Source of the DNA: Ruegeria intermedia
GTDB lineage: Bacteria; Pseudomonadota; Alphaproteobacteria; Rhodobacterales; Rhodobacteraceae
Reading direction: 5' to 3'
Length of the DNA: 64,000 bases
NCBI RefSeq assembly: GCF_900129345.1
Contig: NZ_FQVK01000003.1
Span: 124,001 to 188,000, forward strand
Shown: one piece after another, positions 32,630 through 40,363 of the stretch
Layout of the letters: each line of letters starts with the position of its first letter
How positions within the stretch are numbered: the stretch's first letter is position 1
The notes under the pieces: generated by a model
Told to the model about the DNA's origin: nothing
Seen by the model: only the letters and a program-made list of their open reading frames with translations
Databases searched by the model: none
Position numbers and translations under genes: made by a program

Positions 32630-35032
32630 ATGAGCAGTTTCGATGAAAATGACGCCTTCGAAGGCGCCTCGCTGTCGGCCCGCGCCATGGCCGCGCTTCG
32701 GCCCGAGGCGGACTACTTGAATGAATTGAACCCGGCGCAGCGGGAAGCGGTCGAGCTGTTGGATGGTCCGATCCTGATGCTGGCCGGGGCAGGCACCGGC
32801 AAGACCAAGGCCCTGACCACCCGAATTGCGCATCTGCTGAATACCGGCCGGGCCCGTCCGAACGAGATTCTGGCCGTGACCTTCACCAACAAGGCCGCGC
32901 GCGAGATGAAGGAACGGGTGGGTCGCCTGCTGGGCCAGCCCGCCGAGGGGATGCCGTGGCTGGGCACCTTTCACTCGATCTGCGTCAAGCTGCTGCGCCG
33001 CCATGCGGAACTGGTGGACCTCAAGTCGAACTTCACCATTCTGGACACCGACGACCAGTTGCGATTGCTCAAGCAACTGGTGCAGGCCGCCAATATCGAC
33101 GACAAGCGCTGGCCTGCGCGGATGCTGGCCGGCATCATCGACGACTGGAAGAACCGCGCCCTGACGCCCGACAAGGTGCCCGCCGCCGATGCCGGGGCCT
33201 ACAACGCCAAGGGCGTCGAGCTTTACGCTCAATACCAGACCCGCCTGCGCGAGCTGAACGCGGTGGATTTCGGCGACCTGCTGTTGCACATGGTCACCAT
33301 CTTCCAGACCCACCCGGACGTGCTGGAGCAATACCAGCGCTGGTTCCGCTACATCCTTGTGGACGAATATCAGGACACCAACATCGCCCAATACCTGTGG
33401 CTGCGGCTGTTGGCGGGCGGGCACAAGAACATCTGCTGCGTGGGCGACGACGACCAGTCGATCTATGGCTGGCGCGGGGCCGAGGTGGGCAACATCCTGC
33501 GTTTTGAGAAAGACTTTCCCGGGGCCCATGTGGTGCGGCTGGAGCAGAACTATCGCTCGACCCCGCATATCCTCGCCGCCGCCTCGAACGTCATCCGTGG
33601 CAATGAAAGCCGTCTGGGCAAGGAGTTGTGGACCGACAAGCCCGAGGGCGAAAAGGTCCGCCTGATCGGCCATTGGGATGGCGAGGAAGAGGCCCGCTGG
33701 ATCGGCGAAGAGATCGACGCCATGCAGGGCGGCACCCGTGGCGTGCGGCCCATGTCCTTGGATGAAATCGCCATCCTCGTGCGCGCCAGCCATCAGATGC
33801 GCGCCTTCGAGGACCGGTTCCTGACCATCGGCCTGCCCTACAAGGTGATCGGCGGCCCGCGTTTCTATGAACGGATGGAGATCCGCGATGCCATGGCCTA
33901 TTTCCGGCTGGTGGTTTCGCCCGAGGATGATCTGGCCTTCGAGCGGATCGTGAACACCCCCAAGCGCGGCCTTGGCGACAAGGCGCAGCAGACGATCCAG
34001 CGCACCGCGCGTGAACATGGCGTGTCACTGGTTCAGGGCGCGCGGATCGCTTTGGAGCAAGGGCTGATCAAGGGCAAAGGCGGCGCGGCTCTGCGCGAAC
34101 TGGTCGAAGGGCTGGCGCGTTGGAACGCGATGACCCGCGGCCCCCGGATCGAGTTCGAGGACGATTCGGTCATCGACGACGGCACCGCGCCCGTGCGCTA
34201 TGGCCTGCCCGAGGTGTCGCATATCGAACTGGCGCAGATCGTGCTGGACGAATCCGGCTATACCGCCCACTGGCAGAACGACAAGACGCCCGAGGCGCCG
34301 GGCCGCCTGGAAAACCTTAAAGAACTGGTGAACCAACTGGACAATTTCGAGAACCTGCAAGGGTTCCTGGAGCATGTCAGCCTGGTGATGGACAACGAAC
34401 AGGACAGCGGCGGGCCCAAGGTCTCGATCATGACCCTGCACGCGGCCAAGGGGCTGGAGTTTCCCGCCGTGTTCCTGCCGGGCTGGGAGGACGGGCTATT
34501 CCCCTCGCAACGGTCGATGGACGAATCCGGGCTCAAGGGGCTCGAGGAAGAACGGCGGCTGGCCTATGTGGGCATCACCCGCGCCGAAGAGGTCTGCACC
34601 ATTTCCTTCGCCGCCAACCGGCGCGTGTTCGGGCAATGGCAGAACGCGATGCCTTCGCGTTTCATAGACGAATTGCCCGAGGATCATGTCGAGGTTCTGA
34701 CGCCTCCGGGCCTCTATGGCGGCGGCCAGATGTCGGCTGGCATCGAGAGCCGCGCGGCGCAGGCCAATGTCTACAACTCGCCGGGCTGGAAGCGGATGCA
34801 GGCGCGGCAGGGGCAATACGGCATGTCGCAGCCCCGCGAATCCCGCAACACCGTGATCGACGCGACCGCCGTGGCCAGCTTTACCCTGGGCGAGCGGGTG
34901 TTCCACCAGAAGTTCGGCTATGGCGGCGTGGTCGGGATCGAAGGGGACAAGGTCGAGGTCGAGTTCGACAAGGCCGGGACCAAGAAGGTCGTCGCCCGGT
35001 TCCTGTCTGCCAAGGACGACGTGCCGTTCTGA
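32630..35032 (+). CDS. uvrD: ATP-dependent DNA helicase, UvrD/PcrA family
   Basis: An 800-residue superfamily 1A 3'-5' helicase for nucleotide-excision and mismatch repair and fork clearance. All motifs are present: Q-motif LNPAQREAV, I GAGTGKTKALTTR (about residue 53), Ia VTFTNKAAREM, II LVDEYQDTN, III GDDDQSIYGWRGAE, IV LEQNYRST, V MTLHAAKGLEFPAVFLPGW and VI EERRLAYVGITRAEE. The C-terminal part (FTLGERVFHQKFGYGGVV...VEVEFD) is the Tudor-like RNA-polymerase-interacting domain seen in PcrA/UvrD. A LexA box lies just upstream; a terminator follows. Single-gene transcript. Confidence 0.96.
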   Translation: MSSFDENDAFEGASLSARAMAALRPEADYLNELNPAQREAVELLDGPILMLAGAGTGKTKALTTRIAHLLNTGRARPNEILAVTFTNKAAREMKERVGRLLGQPAEGMPWLGTFHSICVKLLRRHAELVDLKSNFTILDTDDQLRLLKQLVQAANIDDKRWPARMLAGIIDDWKNRALTPDKVPAADAGAYNAKGVELYAQYQTRLRELNAVDFGDLLLHMVTIFQTHPDVLEQYQRWFRYILVDEYQDTNIAQYLWLRLLAGGHKNICCVGDDDQSIYGWRGAEVGNILRFEKDFPGAHVVRLEQNYRSTPHILAAASNVIRGNESRLGKELWTDKPEGEKVRLIGHWDGEEEARWIGEEIDAMQGGTRGVRPMSLDEIAILVRASHQMRAFEDRFLTIGLPYKVIGGPRFYERMEIRDAMAYFRLVVSPEDDLAFERIVNTPKRGLGDKAQQTIQRTAREHGVSLVQGARIALEQGLIKGKGGAALRELVEGLARWNAMTRGPRIEFEDDSVIDDGTAPVRYGLPEVSHIELAQIVLDESGYTAHWQNDKTPEAPGRLENLKELVNQLDNFENLQGFLEHVSLVMDNEQDSGGPKVSIMTLHAAKGLEFPAVFLPGWEDGLFPSQRSMDESGLKGLEEERRLAYVGITRAEEVCTISFAANRRVFGQWQNAMPSRFIDELPEDHVEVLTPPGLYGGGQMSAGIESRAAQANVYNSPGWKRMQARQGQYGMSQPRESRNTVIDATAVASFTLGERVFHQKFGYGGVVGIEGDKVEVEFDKAGTKKVVARFLSAKDDVPF

Positions 35033-35076
35033 TCCGGCGGAATGTGCCTTGCGGCACATGCTCGACTGTTTTGGTT

Positions 35077-35106
35077 GGCGCCCGGGCCTGCCCGTGGCGC
35101 CTTTTT
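35077..35106 (+). terminator. Rho-independent terminator of the helicase gene
   Basis: Stem GGCGCC-CGGGC / GCCCG-(T)-GGCGCC with a two-base loop and one bulge, followed by five T. A smaller hairpin, ATGTGCC-TTGC-GGCACAT, sits directly before it (35042-35059). It separates the helicase transcript from the convergent sRNA array. Confidence 0.8.
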
Positions 35107-35123
35107 CATGCCTGAAAGAAAGA

Positions 35124-35201
35124 AACGGCGGTTCCCAGGGAGGAGGAGGGGGAACCGCCGTTCTTGGCAACATCAGAGCAGGGAGGAGGAGGGCCCTGAT
35201 G
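35124..35201 (-). ncRNA. CcsR-type sRNA unit 4 (hairpins 1 and 2)
   Basis: Two hairpins. 35124-35162: arms AACGGCGGTTCC / GGAACCGCCGTT. 35171-35201: arms CATCAG / CTGATG. Both present GGGAGGAGGAG on the plus strand, i.e. CUCCUCCUCCC in the minus-strand RNA loop. 78 nt. The last unit of the array, next to the convergent helicase terminator. On the minus strand it is preceded by the ATACCG tag at 35223-35228. Confidence 0.75.
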
Positions 35202-35235
35202 TATCCGAACCCGGGTTTTCCCCGGTATTTGAAGT

Positions 35236-35311
35236 GCGCGGTGACACCAGGGAGGAGGAGGGGTACCACCGCGCTCTTTTCACATCGGGAAGGGAGGAGG
35301 AGAACCCGATG
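35236..35311 (-). ncRNA. CcsR-type sRNA unit 3 (hairpins 3 and 4)
   Basis: Two hairpins. 35236-35274: arms GCGCGGTG / CACCGCGC plus inner ACC / GGT. 35283-35311: arms CATCGGG / CCCGATG. Loops again carry the CUCCUCCUCCC motif (minus strand). 76 nt. The arm sequence of hairpin 3 resembles hairpin 5 of the next unit, with an A-C internal loop in both, so units are related by duplication. The preceding tag is ATACCG at 35334-35339. Confidence 0.75.
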
Positions 35312-35347
35312 CATCCGTTCCCGGGGGCTGCCCCGGTATCTCGAAGT

Positions 35348-35424
35348 GCGCGGCGACGTCAGGGAGGAGGAGGACGCCGCCGCGCGCTTTCAACATCAGG
35401 GCAGGGAGGAGGAGAGCCCCGATG
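35348..35424 (-). ncRNA. CcsR-type sRNA unit 2 (hairpins 5 and 6)
   Basis: Two hairpins. 35348-35385: arms GCGCGGCG / CGCCGCGC plus GTC / GAC. 35394-35424: arms CATC-A-GGGC / GCCC-C-GATG. Loop motif CUCCUCCUCCC (minus). 77 nt. Comparison with unit 3 shows compensatory change in the stem (GGTG/CACC versus GGCG/CGCC), direct evidence that the fold, not the arm sequence, is selected. Tag ATACCG at 35449-35454. Confidence 0.75.
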
Positions 35425-35459
35425 TATCGGCTTCCGGCAGGTTGGGGCCGGTATAGGGT

Positions 35460-35530
35460 GCGGCAGCATCAGGGAGGAGGAGAGATGCTGCCGCTGAAAT
35501 ACAGGTCCTGTGGGAGGAGGAGTGGACCTG
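35460..35530 (-). ncRNA. CcsR-type sRNA unit 1 (hairpins 7 and 8)
   Basis: Two hairpins. 35460-35494: arms CGGCAGCATC / GATGCTGCCG, extended by one G-C pair. 35502-35530: arms CAGGTCC / GGACCTG. Loop motif CUCCUCCUCCC or CUCCUCCUCCCA (minus). 71 nt. It starts 20 nt after the DUF1127 stop codon, with the ATACCG tag at 35535-35540 between, so it is part of the same primary transcript. Confidence 0.75.
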
Positions 35531-35550
35531 ATCTCGGTATTTCGATGCGC

Positions 35551-35775
35551 TCAGCGCGCGTATTGTTCCTCGGCGGCCTGCATGGCCAGGCGGCGGATCA
35601 TCGAGCGGTGCAGGCCCAGATCGGCCAGTTCGCGATCCGACAGCTCGGACAGTTCGTTCACGGTCTGGCGGTACAGGCGGTACCGTGCGAAACGGGTTTT
35701 TGCAGCTTCGATCAGCGACGCGAAGCGGAATGCCGAGGCGCTTTTGACTGCGCTGTTGGTGGATGCGACTGCCAT
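35551..35775 (-). CDS. DUF1127 small RNA-binding-type protein (CcaF1-like)
   Basis: A 74-residue basic protein. The C-terminal half matches DUF1127: YRQTVNELSELSDRELADLGLHR followed by SMIRRLAMQAAEE (given in two pieces). In Rhodobacter sphaeroides the DUF1127 protein CcaF1 is encoded directly upstream of the CcsR sRNA array and binds RNA, influencing maturation of those sRNAs. The same order holds here: the array begins 20 nt after this stop codon on the same strand. Start is the ATG at 35775; the upstream SD is weak (AGG). The Arg/Lys-rich N-terminal helix (AAKTRFARYRLYRQ) fits RNA contact. Name is by context and domain, not proven identity. Confidence 0.85.
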   Translation of the reverse strand: MAVASTNSAVKSASAFRFASLIEAAKTRFARYRLYRQTVNELSELSDRELADLGLHRSMIRRLAMQAAEEQYAR

Positions 35776-35835
35776 GTTCGTTACCTAATCCGTTTGAGTG
35801 ACTGCCGCGTGTCCACGGCGTTTGCTTGAGACTGA

Positions 35836-35865
35836 AAATAGTCGAATGCTGCAGGCGCACAATAC
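35836..35865 (-). promoter_or_regulatory. Candidate heat-shock-type (RpoH) promoter of the DUF1127-sRNA operon
   Basis: On the minus strand GTATTG (35860-35865), 18 bases, CTATTT (35836-35841). The CTATTT -10 and an xTTG -35 resemble alphaproteobacterial RpoH promoters, which drive the orthologous locus in R. sphaeroides. The first base of the -35 (A rather than C in CTTG) is off consensus. The start codon would be about 55 nt downstream. Confidence 0.35.
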
Positions 35866-36238
35866 CGAACGCCCTCAATGCCGCTATGCAGCAAATGCAT
35901 AGATTGACGGGGAAATCCCGTTGCGGCCCAAAGATGCCAATAAAATATGGGTTTTCCGCAGATGCCCTGTAGTTGTCACGGCATCGGGCAAAACTCGCCT
36001 TGCCAATCTTGCCGAAAATTTCCGCGCGTAAAGCTGAGATTTCAGCGTTTCTGAGATGCCTTGAACTCGGGCAGGTCGCGTCAACGGGTGTGCATGGGAT
36101 CAGATGGGAGATGCGGGATTTCGTGGGATAGGCCTGGAAAACGCCTTGGTTCGCCGGGCTGAGAGGCGCAGTGATTCGCATCGATCAGAGTGATTTCGCC
36201 AAAGAATTCGGTTTCGGTGATGGGCGCCTGAAAAAAGT
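35866..36238. other. Intergenic region between the DUF1127 gene and the mraZ leader
   Basis: About 370 bp with no supported gene. Reading frames here are short or cross the DUF1127 gene antisense. Base composition is lower in GC than the flanking genes. I see no convincing terminator or further regulator site in this stretch. Confidence 0.5.
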
Positions 36239-36253
36239 TGGGAATTCATGGGA
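36239..36253 (+). promoter_or_regulatory. MraZ-type operator (TGGGA direct repeats)
   Basis: TGGGA-ATTCA-TGGGA: two pentamers with a 10-bp period, the spacing at which MraZ, the product of the first dcw gene, binds its own promoter (TGGGN repeats with 5-bp spacers). A third, degenerate TGAAA lies one period upstream. An A/T-rich promoter-like stretch follows at about 36270-36300. Confidence 0.6.
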
Positions 36254-36398
36254 AAAAGTCTTCAGTGAAGAATTGAACTATATATTGTGTGCTAATAGGA
36301 ACAACCTACAACTAGAGGTGTAAGTGAGCTGTTTGAAGATTTGCAGAATGAGTGCTATCCCAGTGTGGATTCGGATTCGGGGAAAATTTCTCATTGAT

Positions 36399-36413
36399 TT
36401 CCATGAATTCCCA
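36399..36413 (-). promoter_or_regulatory. Second, inverted MraZ-type repeat
   Basis: On the minus strand TGGGA-ATTCA-TGGAA, again with a 10-bp period. The 13-bp core TGGGAATTCATGG is identical to 36239-36251 in the opposite orientation, 150 bp away. Such a pair could allow looping or a DNA-bridging complex. Confidence 0.45.
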
Positions 36414-36429
36414 TGGCATCCCTTATTCA

Positions 36430-36638
36430 TCCGATGAGGACGAGGCACATGGGGCGCCAAACGACCCCGAACCAACGATAATCAGGTTTCATACAGGCAT
36501 CTCGCTTTCATCACTCAACAGATCCGGCGCGCGGGCGAGCAGACATCCCCCCCCCAGGTGGCGCGCGCAGCTGGACATCCCGCAAAGCGGGTCAATGCGG
36601 CGGGTTGATCGGTGGCAGCAGATCAACCCGCCGTTTTT
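36430..36638 (+). ncRNA. UpsM-like mraZ-leader sRNA (5' end approximate)
   Basis: The 5' UTR of mraZ contains a stable structured segment ending in an intrinsic terminator at 36598-36638 and, before it, a CCCGC-AAA-GCGGG stem (36579-36591) and a GCGCGC / GCGCGC pair flanking a C9 run. In R. sphaeroides the abundant sRNA UpsM is made precisely this way, by premature termination in the dcw leader followed by RNase E processing. The 3' end is well defined; the 5' end here is set from the length of UpsM (about 200 nt) and is uncertain. Confidence 0.55.
36598..36638 (+). terminator. Leader terminator upstream of mraZ
   Basis: A perfect 13-bp stem, CGGCGGGTTGATC / GATCAACCCGCCG, with a 10-base loop (GGTGGCAGCA) and five T. 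It lies 52 bp before the mraZ start codon, inside the dcw transcript, so readthrough must be partial for the cluster to be expressed. Confidence 0.9.
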
Positions 36639-36689
36639 CATCCGGGGGACGCGATTTTTGGTGGGGCGCAAGCGAAAGGGACAGTCGTC

Positions 36690-37193
36690 TTGGCGCGCAG
36701 GTTCAGAGGTGAAAGCCACCACAAGGTGGATGCGAAGGGCAGGGTGTCGATCCCGGCCTCGTTTCGCCGCGTGCTCGAGGCCTCGGACCCCAACTGGCAG
36801 CCCGGCGGCAACCCCGAACTGGTGATCGTCTATGGCGACCATCGCCGTAAATACCTTGAATGCTATACGATGGAGGCGATCGACGAGGTCGATGCCAAGA
36901 TCGACGCGCTGCCGCGCGGTTCGATGCAGCGAAAGATGCTGCAGCGCCTGTTCCATGGCCAGTCCTTCCCGACCACTGTCGATGAAACCGGACGCCTTGT
37001 CCTTCCGGCCAAGCTGCGCAACAAGATCGGGCTGGAGGGCGAGGCGTTCTTCATCGCCGCGGGCGACACGTTCCAGATCTGGAAGCCCGAGACCTACGAG
37101 GCCGAGGAGCTGGCCGCCACCGAGGAATGGCTGGACGAACTGCCCGAGGATTTCGATCCGATGCAGTTCCTCGACGGCATCGAAGGTGCGTGA
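36690..37193 (+). CDS. mraZ: Transcriptional regulator MraZ
   Basis: A 167-residue AbrB-like DNA-binding protein with two SpoVT/AbrB repeats: [20 protein letters not shown] at the start, with the second in [20 protein letters not shown]. MraZ rings bind TGGGN repeats and regulate the dcw operon. The start is TTG at 36690 (ARRFRGE), with AAAGGGA 8 bases upstream; the frame upstream is open to 36612 but lies in the leader terminator. Begins the dcw cluster; the rsmH ATG follows 5 bp after its stop. Confidence 0.92.
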   Translation: MARRFRGESHHKVDAKGRVSIPASFRRVLEASDPNWQPGGNPELVIVYGDHRRKYLECYTMEAIDEVDAKIDALPRGSMQRKMLQRLFHGQSFPTTVDETGRLVLPAKLRNKIGLEGEAFFIAAGDTFQIWKPETYEAEELAATEEWLDELPEDFDPMQFLDGIEGA

Positions 37194-37197
37194 CGGC

Positions 37198-38193
37198 ATG
37201 GCCGGCGCGGATCACACTCCAAGCGACAAGCCCCATATTCCCGTTCTGCTGCGCCCGTTGCTGGACGCAGTCCAGCCGGTTTCCGGCGTCTGGCTGGATG
37301 GTACCTTTGGTGCGGGTGGATACACGCGAGGGCTGCTCGAGGCCGGCGCCGACAAGGTGATCGGTGTCGATCGGGACCCATTGGCGTTTGCAATGGCTGC
37401 AGATTGGGCGGCGGAATATGGCGACCGGCTGGTGATGCAGCCGGGGGTTTTTTCGCGCATGGATGAATATGCCAGCGACCTCGACGGCGTGGTGCTGGAC
37501 CTTGGTGTCTCGTCCATGCAACTTGACCAGGCCGAGCGTGGCTTTTCCTTCATGAAAGACGGCCCGCTGGACATGCGCATGAGCCAGGAGGGCGAAAGCG
37601 CTGCCGATCTGGTCAACTCGGCCACCGAGGCGCAACTGGCCGACATCCTGTTCCACTATGGTGAGGAACGGGCCAGCCGCCGCATCGCGCGCGCCATCGT
37701 CAAGGCCCGTACCGAGGCGCCCATCACCACCACCCTGCGTCTGGCCGAGATCGTAGAATCCTGCCTGCCGCGCGCCAAGCCTGGGCAGTCTCATCCGGCC
37801 ACGCGGTCGTTCCAGGCGCTGCGCATTGCGGTGAATGCCGAATACGAGGAACTGTTCCAGGGCCTGATGGCCGCCGAGCGCGCGTTGAAGCCGGGCGGAC
37901 AGCTGGCGGTGGTCACTTTCCACTCGGTCGAGGACCGGATGGTCAAACGCTTTCTGCAGTCGCGCGCGGGCAAGACCGGCCGTGCCAACCGCTATGCGCC
38001 CGAGATCCAGCAGGATCAGCCGCAATTCACATTGAAGACCCGCAAGGCCATCGGCCCCGACGCGCAGGAGTTGCAGGACAACCCGCGCGCGCGCTCGGCC
38101 AAGTTGCGGGTTGCTGTTCGTACCGATGCTCCGGCGGGGGAAATTGATGCCCGCGCCATCGGCATGCCCATGATTGGGGGAAAGGCAAGATGA
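37198..38193 (+). CDS. rsmH: 16S rRNA (cytosine-1402 N4) methyltransferase RsmH
   Basis: A 331-residue SAM-dependent methyltransferase (MraW). Motifs: [15 protein letters not shown] at the N-terminus, SAM loop [48 protein letters not shown] (given in two parts: [22 protein letters not shown]), [15 protein letters not shown] and [12 protein letters not shown]. It methylates N4 of C1402 in 16S rRNA. The start is the ATG at 37198, 5 bp after mraZ; it overlaps ftsL by 4 bp. Confidence 0.96.
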   Translation: MAGADHTPSDKPHIPVLLRPLLDAVQPVSGVWLDGTFGAGGYTRGLLEAGADKVIGVDRDPLAFAMAADWAAEYGDRLVMQPGVFSRMDEYASDLDGVVLDLGVSSMQLDQAERGFSFMKDGPLDMRMSQEGESAADLVNSATEAQLADILFHYGEERASRRIARAIVKARTEAPITTTLRLAEIVESCLPRAKPGQSHPATRSFQALRIAVNAEYEELFQGLMAAERALKPGGQLAVVTFHSVEDRMVKRFLQSRAGKTGRANRYAPEIQQDQPQFTLKTRKAIGPDAQELQDNPRARSAKLRVAVRTDAPAGEIDARAIGMPMIGGKAR

Positions 38194-38558
38194 AGAGTAT
38201 TCTGTTTGTATTGACCGCCTTGGGTGTTTTCGGGCTGGCCCTGTGGGCCTATCAGGAAAACTACCGCACCCAACAGGTATTGAAGGAAACCCAATCCTTG
38301 CAGCGCCAGATCGGCGCGGCGCAGGCGCGGCTGGCGATATTGCAGGCCGAATGGGCCTATCTGAACCGCCCCGACCGACTACGTGAACTGGCCGACCTGA
38401 ATTTCGAGCGTCTGGGCCTGCTGCCGCTGCGCGCCGAGCAATTCGGGCGCGCCGACCAGATCGCCTATGCCGAGGATCCCGACCTGCCTATCGCCGACCC
38501 GATCGAATTGCAGGCGATCACCGACACTCAGGCCCTGGGCGAGGTGCAGATCCCATGA
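38190..38558 (+). CDS. ftsL: Cell division protein FtsL
   Basis: A 122-residue bitopic protein: short cytoplasmic N-terminus, one membrane helix (about residues 4-21, [18 protein letters not shown]), then a heptad-like helix ([20 protein letters not shown]) and the conserved [12 protein letters not shown]. FtsL joins FtsB and FtsQ in the divisome core. Assignment rests on position between rsmH and ftsI and this layout. ATGA overlaps with both neighbours. Confidence 0.9.
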   Translation: MKSILFVLTALGVFGLALWAYQENYRTQQVLKETQSLQRQIGAAQARLAILQAEWAYLNRPDRLRELADLNFERLGLLPLRAEQFGRADQIAYAEDPDLPIADPIELQAITDTQALGEVQIP

Positions 38559-40342
38559 TCCGAACGCCGCTCCGCCCGCTTGCCCGCGTGCTCGAAGCCC
38601 GCGCCCGTGGCGAAAACCCCAAGGTGATCGAGCGCGAGAACATCCGCCGCCGCCATGAGGAAATGAAGGACCGCGCCCGCGCCCGCGCCGAGGGGCGGTT
38701 GTTGGTGCTGGGCGTGTTCTTCTTTCTGGCCTTCGGCGTGGTGGGATTCCGCATGGGTGTTCTGGCCACGTCCGAGGCGCAAGAGCCCGTCGCCAGCGCC
38801 CCCGGCGCCTCGATCGCCATGCAGCGGGCCAATATCGTCGACCGGCACGGGCGGATCCTGGCCACCAATCTGGATACCTATTCGGTCTATGCCCAGCCGC
38901 CGTTGATGATCGACCCGATCGGCGCCGCGGAAAAGCTGGCCGCGATCTTCCCCGATCTGGACAAGGAGCGCCTGATCAAGGACTTCACCGGCAAGCGCAA
39001 ATTCCTGTGGATCAAGAAACGTATCTCTCCCGAGCAGAAGCAGGCGGTGCATGACATCGGCGATCCGGGCATCCTGTTCGGCCCCCGCGAGATGCGGCTC
39101 TATCCCAACGGCCGGCTGGCCGCGCATATTCTGGGCGGGTCGGGCTTTGGGCGCGAAGGCGTCTCGGCCGCCGAGGTGATCGGCGTGGCCGGGGTGGAAA
39201 AGCAGTTTGACGACTATCTGCGCGACCCGGCCAACGGCAACAAGCCGCTGCAGCTGTCGCTGGACCTGACGGTCCAGGCGGCGGTGGAACAGGTGCTGGA
39301 CGGCGGCATGAAGATCATGAACGCCAAGGGCGCCTCGGCCGTGCTGATGAACGCCCATACCGGCGAAGTGATTGCTGCGGCGTCGCTGCCCTCGTTCGAC
39401 CCGAACGACCGTCCGCGCCCGCCGACCTCGGGGTTTGATCCCTCGGACAGCCCGCTGTTCAACCGCTATGTGCAGGGCGTGTACGAACTGGGCTCGGTCT
39501 TCAAGATCTTCACCGCCGCGCAGGCGGTCGATCTGGGGCTGGTCAATGCCGACACGATCATCGACACCTCGGGCCCGATGAAAATCGGGCGGTTTCCGAT
39601 CGGCGAATTCAACGGCAAGGATTACGGCAAGATCAGCGTGACCGATGTGATCGTGCACAGTTCGAACCGCGGCACGGGGCGGCTGGCGCTGCAGATCGGC
39701 GCCGAGCGCCAGCAACAGTTCTTGGATGCGCTGGGCATGTTCGACCCCACCCCGTTCGAGATCGTCGAGGCCAAGGGCGGGGTGCCGCTCAAGCCCAGGA
39801 AATGGGGTGAATTGAGCACCGTCACCATTTCCTACGGCCACGGCCTGTCGACCAGCCCGATGCATCTGGCGGCGGGCTATGCGGCCATTGCCAATGGCGG
39901 CCATTATGTCAGCCCCACGATCCTGCGCCGCAACGGGCCGCATTACGGGCCGCGCGTGATGTCGGAAAATGCCGCACGGCAATCGCTGATGATGCTGCGC
40001 AAGGTGGTGACGGACGGAACCGCCAGCTTTGGTGACGTGCCGGGCTATGCCGTGGCCGGCAAGACCGGCACCGCCGACAAGCCCAAACCACGCGGCGGAT
40101 ACTATGATGACAAGGTGATCGCCACTTTTGCCTCGGTCTTTCCGGCCTATGATCCGAAATACGTTCTGGTCGTGGCGCTGGACGAACCGTCGATCCTGGC
40201 CTACGGCGAAAAGCGCCGCACGGCAGGCTGGACGGCGGTGCCCGTGGCGGCCGAGCTGATCGGCCGCATCGCGCCGCTGCTGGGCCTGCGTCCGCGGCTT
40301 GAGCCTGAGGATCGCGCTGCTATAACGCTGACCTCGAATTAG
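38555..40342 (+). CDS. ftsI: Penicillin-binding protein 3, septal transpeptidase FtsI
   Basis: A 595-residue septal peptidoglycan transpeptidase. N-terminal membrane helix about residues 48-66, PBP dimerisation domain with ANIVDRHGRILATNLDTYS, then the transpeptidase domain with SxxK (YELGSVFKIF, about residue 311), SxN (HSSNRGT) and KTG (AGKTGTADKP). Anchored in the inner membrane with its catalytic part in the periplasm; partner of FtsW. The last bases overlap nothing; murE follows 21 bp later. Confidence 0.96.
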   Translation: MIRTPLRPLARVLEARARGENPKVIERENIRRRHEEMKDRARARAEGRLLVLGVFFFLAFGVVGFRMGVLATSEAQEPVASAPGASIAMQRANIVDRHGRILATNLDTYSVYAQPPLMIDPIGAAEKLAAIFPDLDKERLIKDFTGKRKFLWIKKRISPEQKQAVHDIGDPGILFGPREMRLYPNGRLAAHILGGSGFGREGVSAAEVIGVAGVEKQFDDYLRDPANGNKPLQLSLDLTVQAAVEQVLDGGMKIMNAKGASAVLMNAHTGEVIAAASLPSFDPNDRPRPPTSGFDPSDSPLFNRYVQGVYELGSVFKIFTAAQAVDLGLVNADTIIDTSGPMKIGRFPIGEFNGKDYGKISVTDVIVHSSNRGTGRLALQIGAERQQQFLDALGMFDPTPFEIVEAKGGVPLKPRKWGELSTVTISYGHGLSTSPMHLAAGYAAIANGGHYVSPTILRRNGPHYGPRVMSENAARQSLMMLRKVVTDGTASFGDVPGYAVAGKTGTADKPKPRGGYYDDKVIATFASVFPAYDPKYVLVVALDEPSILAYGEKRRTAGWTAVPVAAELIGRIAPLLGLRPRLEPEDRAAITLTSN

Positions 40343-40363
40343 GCAGTCCGACAGAGGTGGGTC

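Noticed and set aside
35042-35497. Repetitive plus-strand ORF with REEEG repeats over the hairpin array
   Set aside because: The repeats come from the GGGAGGAGGAG loops. Arm complementarity, minus-strand context behind DUF1127 and lack of coding logic show it is RNA structure.
35120-35540. Possible CRISPR array
   Set aside because: The repeated motif is only 11 bases, lies in hairpin loops, spacing is irregular, arms vary with compensation, and no cas genes are near.
35396-36181. A 261-residue minus-strand frame across the DUF1127 region
   Set aside because: Out of frame with DUF1127, no SD, no motif, and it runs through the sRNA units.
36352-36825. A 157-residue plus-strand frame over the mraZ leader
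   Set aside because: It spans the leader terminator and runs out of frame into mraZ; no SD or homology.
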